This document shows positions 1 through 15,059 of a stretch of 64,000 nt of DNA, one piece after another (position 1 is the stretch's first letter; each line of letters starts with the position of its first letter). The stretch lies in assembly GCA_030248065.1 (NCBI GenBank), contig JASAMV010000804.1:24877-88876 (forward strand). The letters run 5' to 3'. The translations under genes and the position numbers were made by a program. Below the pieces are notes generated by a model that was not told the DNA's origin, did not search any database, and saw only the letters and a program-made list of their open reading frames with translations. Source of the DNA: Rhynchonema sp. JSB1_4. Its lineage: Eukaryota; Nematoda; Chromadorea; Monhysterida; Xyalidae.

Positions 1-20
1 GCCTGGGCACAATACCACTT

Positions 21-545
21 TTGACACCCAATACCAATACCGGCCCTGTACCAATACCCAATACCCAATACCAATACCAAATTGGTGACCCAAATACCAA
101 TACCCTATACCAATACCGGGTGAGACCCAATACCAATACCAATACCCAATACCAGATCAATACTACTGAAGTGTCTGGTATTGGGTTTGGTATTGGGTTG
201 GTATTGGTATTGAGTATTGGGTATTGGGTTGGTATTGGTATTGGGTATTGGGTATTGGTCTTAGTATTGGTTTGGTATTGGGTTTTTGGTCTGGTATTGG
301 GTTGGTATTGGGTTTGGTATTGGTTTGGTATTGGGTTTTGAGTCAGGTATTGGGTTTTTCTGGATTAGGATTGGGTATTGGTTTTGACCCAATACTTGGG
401 CAAACCCAATACCAATACCCAATACCAATACCAGGCCAGCTTCAATACCAATACCCAATACCAGAATTAGACCCAATACCAATACCAAACACTGGTATTG
501 GTACTGGTATTGGGTGGTATTGGTATTGGGTATTGGGTATTGTGC
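21..545. repeat. Strand-switching CCAATA-type simple repeat
   Basis: About 500 bp made of variants of the unit CCAATA(CC). The repeat runs as CAATACC at about 30-160, as its complement GGTATTGG at 170-370, as CAATACC again at 385-490 and as the complement once more at 490-541. It can therefore fold into long imperfect hairpins. The open reading frames across it encode only low-complexity Y/W/G/I/P/N strings and are not genes. Confidence 0.9.
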
Positions 546-549
546 CCAC

Positions 550-793
550 CCATAGGTGAAGGTTGGGGTGGGGTTCTGGTTCTATTAATGGGGGTCAATT
601 AATGCGGGGTTCTATTTTTGATTTCGAGCCATTTGGGTGGGGTTCAATTAATGGGGGGTTCTATTTCCGATAATACGGTACCGTATTCCCTAAAATAGAG
701 CCCCCAAAAATAGAATCCCCCAAAAAATACAGCCCCCCTAAAAGGGGTCAGTGAAAAAATAGAGCCCCCAAAAAATACAGCCCACCCCAACTT
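550..793. repeat. Palindromic element centred on AATACGGTACCGTATT
   Basis: The left half (GGTTGGGGTGGG, then GGGGTTCTATT blocks) is mirrored by the right half (AATAGAGCCCCC blocks, then CCCACCCCAACT). The centre is a perfect 16-bp palindrome at about 671-686. The motif of AATAG next to a C-run resembles, in complement, the GGGGGCTTCTATT repeats at 39.6-39.9 kb. No coding capacity. It may be a foldback-type non-autonomous element; I did not find a target duplication. Confidence 0.6.
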
Positions 794-894
794 GGAATTC
801 CCCGCTTTAGGGTCGTAAAGTCAAGTTCTTGCTAAGACACCTTGTTATGTACAACGTTTGTGGTCAGTGTAGTGGCAGGCCCATGTGTGGGAGG

Positions 895-2090
895 CAGTGT
901 AGTGGCTGGGGGGGGGAATGGGGGGATTCCCCCCTAAGGAGTAGGTACCTTGCAACCACCCCTTGGGGGGATGGGGGGAAGCAGTGTAGTTCCTGGGGGG
1001 AGGGGGGTCCCCCCTCGGGTACGTCTGTTCCCCCTCCATTGGTACGCCTGCCCCACTGTTCCCCCTCCGGGTACGTCTGCTCCCCCAATTTTTACCCAAA
1101 ATAGGCAAATTTTGGCCTAAAATAGGCATTTTTAGGCATAAAATGAGTGATTTTTAGGTCAATGTCGTCAAAAATTGCCAAAATACCTTTTTTATTGAGA
1201 TTTTTTTTCCAAAAAGGGGCAAAAATGAGCCAAATTTTCGACCTCAAAAAATGACTTTTCTCCAAATTTGGGTCCTCCCCCCCCCCCTTCCGGGTCCCTC
1301 CCCCCTTCCCCCCAGGTGGGTACGTCTGTTCCCCCTCCGAAAAAAGGGGGGTACCGCCTGTTCCCCCTCCGGACCAGGAACTACACTGGGGGGAAGGGTA
1401 GGTTTTACCTTGCAACCACCCCGGAGGGTACCTTGCAACCATCAATTTATGGTTTTTATAGGAAAAAATGGGTGTTTTTCGACCTCAAAACCCCAAAAGT
1501 CGCGCGCTCCGCGCCCAAACCTCCATGTAATAGGTATTTTAGGCAAATTTTCGGCCAAAATGCAAAAAAGTACCAATTTTTCAGCCAAATTTGCAGTATA
1601 ATGCATGCAAAAAACACCCTTTTTTCGGACCTCAGGGGTACCTTGCAACCATCTGGATCCATCCCCCCCCCAAAAGCAGTGTAGTTCCTGGTCCGGAGGG
1701 GGAACAGACAGGCGGTACCCCTTTTTTTCGGAGGGGGAACAGACAGACCACCTGGGGGGAGGGGGGAGGACCCGGAAGGAGGGGAGGACCCAAATTTGGA
1801 GAAAAGTCATTTTTTGAGGTCGAAACTATGGCTCATTTTTGCCCCTTTTAGGAAAAAAATCTCAATAAAAAGGGTATATTGGCGATTTTTGACGACATTG
1901 ACATAGAAATCACTCATTTTATGCCTAAAAATGCCTATTTTAGGTAAAAATTGGGGGAGCAGGCGTACCCGGAGGGGGAACAGTGGGGCATGCGTATTAT
2001 GGAGGGGGGGAACAGACGTACCCGAGGGGGCCCCCAGGAACTACACTGCCCCCAAGGGTACCTTGCAACCATTTGCCTGTCACTACACTG
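895..2090. mobile_element. Nested hAT-like foldback element with 8-bp duplication
   Basis: It begins CAGTGTAGTG and ends CACTACACTG. It is flanked by the identical octamer GTGGGAGG at 887-894 and 2091-2098. Removing it restores the uninterrupted sequence present at 26.0 kb. Internally it is a long inverted repeat (about 1008-1400 against 1676-2033) with a spacer of about 275 bp. Terminal CAGTG/CACTG with an 8-bp target duplication is the pattern of hAT transposons. It is non-autonomous, with no transposase frame. Confidence 0.75.
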
Positions 2091-2368
2091 GTGGGAGGTA
2101 AGTATGATGCGGGGTTGGGACCGGAAGCGTGAGAGGTATGATTTTGGTCACCCAAAAAAGTGAAAAAACACCGTTTTTGTGATACAATTTTGGCAAAAAA
2201 ATGAGGTGAAAATAGTACTTTTTCCAAATTTTCGCCGAAGATTGCCTAAACATAGGTATTATGGGTGGGCTTGCGCGCGGAGCGTACCCCCTCGCAGTAC
2301 TTACCTACCACAAAACCCTAGGGGGGCTGGGGGGGTGGGGTTGAGTACTTAACTCACACGACTCCAAA

Positions 2369-2754
2369 CAGTGCAGTTCCTGGTCCGGCGGGGAAATTAG
2401 TGTATCTCCCTACTTTTTCGGAGGGGAAATTAGTGTACCTCCCTGGGGGGGAAGGGGGAAGAGGCCCAAAATCAGGAAAAAGTCTTTTTTTTCAGGTAGG
2501 AAATTTGACCTATTTTTACCCCTTTTTGGAAAGAATTCTTCGGAACAAGGGTATTTTGGCGACTTTTGAGAACATTGACCTAAAAATCACACATTTTAGG
2601 ACTAAAGATGCCCATTTTAGGCCTAAAAATGGCCATTTTAGGCAAAAATTGGGGAAATTAGTGTACCCGGAGGGGAAATTAGTGCACCAGTGTACCTTGG
2701 TCGGGGAAATTAGTGTACCTTAGGGGGTCCCCCCTCCCCCCAGGAACTACACTG
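2369..2754. mobile_element. Small nested hAT-like element with 8-bp duplication
   Basis: Terminal inverted repeats CAGTGCAGTTCCTGG and CCAGGAACTACACTG (one mismatch) are flanked by the octamer ACTCCAAA at 2361-2368 and 2755-2762. It is 386 bp long with no real coding sequence, and is inserted in the loop of the outer foldback element. Confidence 0.75.
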
Positions 2755-3041
2755 ACTCCAAATGATACCTCTCAGGCTCTCACAAGCAATTTAAAACCTT
2801 TTTAAGGCAAAAATCGGTGTTTTTCGACCTTATTTTCCCAAAAATCGCGCGCTCCGCGCGCAAACCCACCCATAATACCTATGTTTAGGCCATCTTCGGC
2901 GAAAATTTGGAAAAAGTACTATTTTCACCTCATTTTTTTGCCAAAATTGTATCACAAAAACGGTGTTTTTTCACTTTTTTGGGTGACCAAAATCATACCT
3001 CTCACGCTTCCGGTCCCAACCCCGCATCATACTTACCTCCC

Positions 3042-3212
3042 ACCAGTGTAGTGGCAGGCAAATGGTTGCAAGGTACCCTTGGGGGCAGTGTAGTTCCTGG
3101 GGTGTCCCCCTCGGGTACGTCTGTTCCCCCTCCCCTCCACGGTGCGCATGCCCCACTGTTCCCCCTCCGGGTACGTCTGCTCCCCCAATTTTTACCTAAA
3201 ATAGGCAAATTT
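3042..3212. mobile_element. Truncated copy of the foldback element end
   Basis: It starts with CAGTGTAGTGGCAGGCAAAT and reads as the reverse complement of the right end of the element at 895-2090. The similarity stops near 3212, where unrelated sequence begins. The opposite end and the second target duplication are absent, so this is a truncated insertion. Confidence 0.55.
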
Positions 3213-3844
3213 TGTCCCAGAACAAACCAAAAGGTCATCAGAAAAAACCTAAAACAGCTGAAAGCGACCCTTTTTGTGTGCGTGCGACCCTGAAAGCGTG
3301 CCTGAAACATGCAGGCGGGGATTAACAAACCATAAGCAAAGCAAAACGTGCTCAAAAAAGGGTGCTTTAGTTTTTGACTTCGGAATTCCTTAAGTACTGG
3401 TAATTTATTTGGAAAAAAACGTTTTTTTCCGGAAAAAACGTTTTTTTTGGAAAATATAAATTACCATAATTTTAGTCACTATAGATTTTTGCGAAAAAAA
3501 CTACCGTAATTTAGTTACTATAAAATGAGTCATTTCAGAAGCTTCGGACCGGGGTGTCCGACCCGATCCTCCAAATCTCCGGTCCGGCCCAAATTATTGT
3601 CCAAGTTTGGCACGTTTGCAGCTTTTTTGCTCATTGATGAAACGTGAACACGTTGGTTTTTCTCTGAGATGCGGCAGATTAACCATCCTGTTTTTAGGGT
3701 TGTTGTGTTGAATCTCGCCGCAATGCCGGTTTCAAGGCCAAATTCATCTCCGTAAAAATTTGACACGCTTCGGCTTGGTGTGGTGACTGATCGATTGATG
3801 CTTGCATGCTGAGTCATTCACTCTGCCGTGGTCTGCACTGCACA

Positions 3845-8916
<5,072 letters not shown>

Positions 8917-10263
8917 CTGTGTGTGCGACGAACAGCTTCTTGTTACTTAGGATTGTTAAATTTAGCAAATTATGACGATAGGGCAATGAGCCGTTCTTGG
9001 GCCCGGTAGCGGTTTTGTGCTTGTTGATAATTGATTATCAGGTTTCACTGCTGGCGCGGCATAGGTCGTGTATGATTGTAAGCTTTATGGTGTTATTTCA
9101 CAGTGGAATGTTACAGTATGTTTACTGGACAAGTTTAACCACAGAAGTGCGGCGTACGGAGGTAAGAAACATATTTTTATAAAATTGGTATTTCCCGTGT
9201 GTAAAACATCGTTTCATCCGAGCATCTCATCAACGTTGCAATAGAGTAAGTTTCCATGTTAACTACTATTATCAGCAGCACTGCAACAGCACGCACATTG
9301 CTGGTTGTTTTCTTGTTGTTGTATTTTTTGAGTGCATCAGTATTTGTAGTGTTTCCGTCGTTCTGGTGAAGGAAGGTTCGTTCGTTGTTACGCACGGTTT
9401 CCTGCCCGAGCTAGCACTGCTATGGCTATTCTGATTTGTATTTCGCTTCACACTAAAAAAGTAAAAAAGCAGTGCAACATTACGATACATTGTTAATCGT
9501 GTTAATTGTTGTCTGTTGTTGCGGTTGCTGCTTTGTTGTGGGTATGCTCTTCTGTTTGGTCCCATTTTGATGCCGTGCTGCAGTCTTCAGTGATCGGAAC
9601 GCTTCTGATAATTAAAATATAACATTACCGTTATTGATTATGATATCATGTACTACAATAATGCACGTGCCCACTCTGCATACTCCACCGCTACTTCACT
9701 GTCTGTGTTGTTCGAAACTCTTTTGTAGGCGTACAGTTTATGTTTATACGTTTTAGTATTATAAGCAGTGTTTGTTTTGTGGATATTGGATTAAGCAGTC
9801 TGCAGAATTATTCAATCAAAGGCTGCAGTTTTGCATACCGGCATAGTCTTATCCTAGCTCGGATCGTGCAAAATAACTTTTAATTGGAATGCGGTTCTTT
9901 AATGCTTTTCACAATATTATTTATAAATTTTATTGTTTTGCTATGACGTTACACCTGCGATGATGGAAGACAATTATATATACACTATATTATTGGGTAT
10001 TGTTTTACGATGAAATAAAACATCGATTCGACACACTTATGTTGAAACAGGTTATATACATATCATATCATAAACTTATCATATCGTTCATTATTAAAAT
10101 TACTTCCGTTTTGACCAGTCAGATCACAAATGGCAAACAGCACAATCGTTTTATTGTAAATTACAATTGTTAGGCGTCAATCAATGTTGTAACCAATGTT
10201 GTTGCTTTTTTGCAAGCTCATTGCTAAGTGACTGGACAAGCAAATTGACTATTCATCAAATGT
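8917..10263. other. Convergent intergenic region, ZDHHC/RPUSD4
   Basis: AT-leaning sequence between two convergent stop codons. No coding exon is seen. Candidate poly(A) signals on the + strand are ATTAAA at 9611-9616 and AATAAA at 10014-10019, both well downstream of the palmitoyltransferase stop. The minus-strand signal for RPUSD4 is listed separately. Confidence 0.5.
10150..10155 (-). promoter_or_regulatory. Candidate poly(A) signal for RPUSD4
   Basis: AATAAA on the minus strand, about 110 bp downstream of the RPUSD4 stop codon, a plausible distance for a short 3' UTR. Confidence 0.5.
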
Positions 10264-13200
10264 CTAACCCAATTTGAGTCGTTTGAGCGTGTAGCGAAAG
10301 AATGCGGGCAACGGGGCGTGGATGATTAAATTTTGGCCGTGACGAAACTCCGGAACCACAACCTGCAATATACGTAAACAAAGGTGGCATCAATTCTCTC
10401 TTTGCTTCCGGTTTTGGGGAACAGCGGCGTTATTTCCTGTCAGGAATAGTTCCCTTGAATCATGCTATCAACTATTGGGCGGTCTTGTGTCCGACAAGAG
10501 GGGATTATCATAACAAAGTGTTGCTGAGCAACAAAGTGGCTGCAGACTCGAAGGCCAACCAAAGTAATGCGCATTACAAAAATGTCCAATCACCACAACC
10601 ACCTTTGTTTAATTACACTTTTATTTCCTGTTTATGCTGGTTAAAGAAAATCACGCCCGTTATAACCGAACTCCTGGTTGAGGTCGAGACTTACGTTTCA
10701 GTATCGCCTCTTACTTTTGATAGCTGCATGTCTGAGTGAAACGCAGAATCTCAGCCTCAACTAGGAGTTGGTTGGGCATTTCCTGCATCTTCCTTGGACC
10801 CAGAAATTCAAGAAAAGTTACATATACCCACCTGTGAGGCATGGAGATACAAGGGCAAATGTCGGGTCTTGCTCGATCGGATGCCTAACGCGCGTAACAC
10901 GTCATGGCCGAGTCGTTGGCGTGATTGTTTGTCGTACTCGGAGTATTTATGGTCGCCCAATATCGGACAACCCAATCCCAGACCGAGGTGTGAACGAATC
11001 TGGTGTTTGTAACCTGCAGCAATTCAGTTGTGTTCAATCAAACGGACAATGTCCAGCGTTTGGTTTGCTTTTTGTGTTTTCAATCGACTTTCTTTCAACC
11101 GAATCTTGGCGAGATTAGCTTCCTGGACGCGCATGACCAAGGAAGCCAGAGACATAAACGGTCGCCGCTGTCTCAATTGATTGGTAGCCATCACCTTTAT
11201 GCAACACACACACACTAGCAATTAGGTAGTTAACGGTCAGATTGCGGACGGTGCTACCGATCAAAACTGACAATAGAGCATCACTACAAAGAGGGCACCC
11301 TGTAGTGCACAAGGAAAGTTGGTAAGTTCTCACCGGTTCGCGCTTCGACATGCAGATACGCACAGCCGGGTGCCATCTCTTTCACTTTGTAGACACTCTC
11401 AGCCCGCCACACTGAACGAGAACTGCGGCTGTGGCCCGCGTATGGTACAATCTAAAAATAGTATTGCGGCAGGATTCGAATATGAAGCTACTGCACATTT
11501 GTCAACCTTTTCCCGATTTCCAACGCGTTTTTCGATCAAGGGGATTGTGATTCGGCCTGAAATTTGAAATTCAAATGCCAATGTTCGTCAGATGAAAATG
11601 CCAAAATACAAAAATAATATGTACAATGTATCATAATATGTAACAAAAACACTATGGGAACGAATCGGCACGAAAACTTCCAAAATTCCTACCTTGTTCC
11701 AGTTTTGGTATTCCCTTGGTAATGCATTCGTAGTGCTTCTTCACCAAACGTCGATTGTAGAGCGTCGCAAATTGAGCAGCGATCTCATTACTCCTGCAAC
11801 GATCATTTGATTTTTTAAAGCGGCCCCGCCGCTATTGTTTTTTCAGTTTTCGACCTCGGTTTTTTCACTTATATCGTTTGTTGGCATCGAGATCAAGAAC
11901 ATTAGTTTTGACGAACTTCACCAAAATGGCGATTACCCACCGAAATCGATCCGCCAAGATGGTCTATCGGGAACAAAACTGTCCGATATTGATGCACATT
12001 TGCACATGATGATCAGGAATGACGAGAAATTCAAAATCACTGGGGCGTGATATAGGCGGCGGGTTACGGTAGCCCGATAAAACATTAGCTCTTTTGTAAA
12101 TAACAAATGTTTTGTCAACCTACCGTAACGCGCCGCCTATACCACACCTCTGTGATTTGAATTATGCTTTGGAAATCCTGATTTCCATGCACACATAGTG
12201 CATCAATATTGGGATAGTTTGTTCCCGTGCGGCCATGTTTATTTTTTTTTTATTTTATTTTATTTGAGTTTTTGCACCTCCAGTGCCAGGTGAATGCAAA
12301 CGCCCGCAGGCAATGTAGCAAATCCTGTTAGAAAAACATGAAAATCTAACGTGAATTGAAATCACAGGTTCACGATGTACATGTATAAATAAGCAAAGTA
12401 CAGTCGTATTGTCCAGTAAATACTGAATTGAAATACTAAATCAACATGTTGGTTGATCGATTTCGGTGGATAAACGTCAGTTTGGTGAAGTTCTAGAAGG
12501 TTAATGTTCTTCATCTCAGTGCCAACTAACGGTTAATATAAAAAACCGAGGTCCAAAACCCAAAAAACATTAGCGGCAGGCCCCCTTTAAGTAATAGCAA
12601 CAAATAATTCACGATCGCTCAAACTAGCGATCACAATCAAACACGACTGGACGAACGTTGTGAATAGCTGCACGCCAGTCGCATACCGATCCAGTCGATT
12701 GATCAAATGCAACTTGTCAGCAGCGTTGGCAGCCAACAGATGTTTCACGGCAGGCAGCAGTGATGTGATCGAGTATTTGCGTTTGCCACCGAGCGTACTC
12801 GATATACCGTACGGTTTGTTGATGGCAAACAATGTGTCTGAGAACGATACACGAATCACGACTGCTTTAAATTCAGTGCAGTGCCTTTGAATTTTCGCAC
12901 AGAAAATCGCACTATGCAACACACTTTAACGGCATGCTTAAAGTAGATCATATTCGGGGCGATGCAAGGCATAATGTTAAAACACACCATCGCTGTAGAT
13001 CAGATTTTGTGCCAAAAACACGGCCGCATCGTCGGCAGACATTTTGTGTTCGTCGATACACGGCACTAACGACCATAATTTGTCCAACGCCGCCAGTGAA
13101 CCGTCGTCGTCACATTCTGCCAATAAAATCGAATAAAAAAATTTTCCCCTTGATGACTAGAAACTTATAGAGCTTTCCAGTCCTTTAATGCGCGCAGGTG

Positions 13201-14684
13201 GTCTCTCAGGGCATTAAGGATACTTCGAGATCGACCAAGATATTTCCACTAGTTTCGACCAGCATCGTTTCATTTTAAAACGTCACATCAAAAATGCCGG
13301 TTCGTGTTTGCCATATACCTTCGAATCGTTGCATTATGCTGCGTTGCATCGCTGCCGAACGCTGCTGCATGGTCGGATTCACAAATCGGGTCGGATCTGG
13401 TGCTCGTTTCTTGGCCACGAATTCTGGCTCCTCGATCGAAAATCTGTTGGCAAAAATTGTTCGAAACAGGGAATGGATAACAACTGAATTTCCAAGTACA
13501 ACCTGCGAAGTGGCTGTGCATCTTGTTCGTAATCGGGCGTCACATCTGTGGTTACATCGGCTTTACTAGATTGTTTCTTAACGTATTCCAGTGTTTCGGG
13601 AGTTAGTTCGATACTTCTCTGGTCACCATTTTGGGCGCGCTGAGACATGGACTGAGCATTTTTCGATTTCTGGAAAAAACAAAGTGTCACCTGTATTTTA
13701 ATACGACGACCAACAAACGAGCGAAAAAACCAACAAAATAGAAATGCTAGCTACATTATTAAAACCAAAAACATAATCATAAATATTCGAACCTGAACAG
13801 CAGTGGACACAGCTGGTGAATCAAAGTACTGTTCATCGAACACATTTGTGTGTGTGACTGCGGCTGGTTGTGATTCATTGGTCTCTATTTCGGGGCTCAC
13901 CTCAGACTCAGCACTCAATTTCGACTGAGATGAAGACTAAAAAAGTTAAGTTGCAAGATGACGACAAGTTAACAAGACTCATTCTACGTTCTGCACGTAG
14001 ACGCGTTAGAGTTGACACTGAGGCGTTGTCAGCCGTTGCGAAGTTGGCTGCCGAGGCATTGGCGTGGGAACATGTTGAGTCATACGCTTGTGAACAAATC
14101 TGATTGCCCAAAACTAATCAAATTAGTCTGAAAAAATGTGTGAACAAATATTTAGTCACCTGCGGCACTTGATGTTGTTCAAACGCGAAATACTGTTCGT
14201 CAAACAGATTCAAATTCTCCGATGGTTCATCGTTTGATGGCTGCTGCTGCGATTCACTCGTTTGCCCATCCACCTCAAAATATTGACGATCGAACTCAGA
14301 GTACGCTGAAACATTATATGCTATTCGAGCATTGAGGCTGACTTGGCTTGTGTTATACGGTAAATTTATGCGATAGTTTATTTATTCAATGGCAAGCGTT
14401 GCAGCGCGACCCGAGCCACAACACCGGATTCAGCTGCTTATGATCAATTTGCGTATGGAAGTGTAGCACAAAAAAAGCAGATATTCTCCTATGACTATGT
14501 GTGCTTGCGCATGTTCACACCGATGCTGAATTTCTTAAAAGAAATTACCGTTTCAGTTATGGAATGACAACACAAACTCAAACGTACCTGTCAATATTGG
14601 CTGACAAGCATTCGAATGTTGTTCGACATCATCAGGGATCGCACCGATGCCAAATACGTCGTCCTCTTGATCACACTTGGCCAT
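10264..14684 (-). CDS. RPUSD4: Mitochondrial RluA-type pseudouridine synthase RPUSD4
   Basis: Isomerises uridine to pseudouridine in mitochondrial RNAs; vertebrate RPUSD4 modifies 16S rRNA and supports mitoribosome assembly. Exons (transcript order): 14684-14588, 14305-14160, 13924-13793, 13669-13503, 13443-13319, 13116-12988, 12861-12657, 11793-11693, 11556-11507, 11397-11334, 11013-10832, 10362-10264; 498 aa. The catalytic motif is HLINRLDRYATG with D323. The diagnostic C-terminal block reads HQIRSHLGLG then CPILGDHKYS, and the protein ends RRLKLG-like (FFRYTLKRLKLG). The first 120 residues are acidic and carry F-D-x-Q-Y-F three times (from residues 37, 67 and 110). The start ATG has a good context (GACATGG), but it lacks an obvious targeting peptide, so an upstream exon is possible. 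One intron contains a TTAA-flanked foldback element. Confidence 0.88.
11815..12590. mobile_element. TTAA-flanked foldback element in an RPUSD4 intron
   Basis: The left arm (from TTAA at 11815-11818) reads AGCGGCCCCGCCGC, and continues with sequence mirrored by the right arm, which ends at TTAA (12587-12590). Inner arms meet near 12070-12120 around a short loop bordered by GTTACGGTA and its complement. The right arm carries roughly 200 bp of extra sequence (about 12240-12440). The TTAA borders and long imperfect arms match the element in the ZDHHC intron in architecture, but not in sequence. Confidence 0.65.
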
Positions 14685-15059
14685 GTCCACTGTCTGAGCA
14701 CGGCACGGATTTCAGAATTCGGATGTCACAAACAAACACGATGCTCATCCAAATAAATACAGTATCTCATGGGGATACCTTCCTGTTTGCAAACAGATTA
14801 CTTGCAGGACACGACAACCCATGACAAGGATTTATCTTTCTCACTATTTATGCGAAATACATTTTGTTGTACAGAATAAATATACCTGAAACAAACAAAT
14901 CATTTTGACTATATTTAACATTTTCAACGACATTATGTCACAATCAACCTGTTTCTCGACAGCCATCCGGATGACACACGTTCCGAGTAAAAAGAATTCT
15001 TGATCAATTTTAAAAGCAAATTAAAAGCAGAATTATTAAGCCCAGAATCACATTTAGAA

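Larger units (their letters stand above)
865..3041. mobile_element. Outer foldback element of a nested hAT-like cluster
   Basis: Both ends belong to a family seen again at 26.0 kb, where CAGTGTAGTGGCAGGCCC is followed by TGTGTGGGAGGTAAG in one piece. Here that sequence is split at 894/2091 by an insertion. The remaining halves (865-894 plus 2091-2281, against 2851-3041) are reverse complements, so the original element was a palindrome. A second insertion (2369-2754) sits in its loop. The arms carry a GC-rich core (GCGCGCGGAGCG and its complement) beside A/T-rich sequence. There is no transposase ORF; apparent ORFs are mirror-image translations of the arms. Confidence 0.65.

Noticed and set aside
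829..3355. Many overlapping open frames of 60-140 codons, some with near-identical proteins on opposite strands
   Set aside because: They are mirror translations of the inverted arms of the nested mobile elements; the sequence is runs of G/C and A/T with no codon structure or family match.
11024..11221. Minus-strand frame (MATNQLRQRRPFMSLASL...) with a helical, basic look
   Set aside because: It lies entirely in an RPUSD4 intron between two exons that join perfectly without it, has no recognised homologue and shows no splice sites joining it to the gene.
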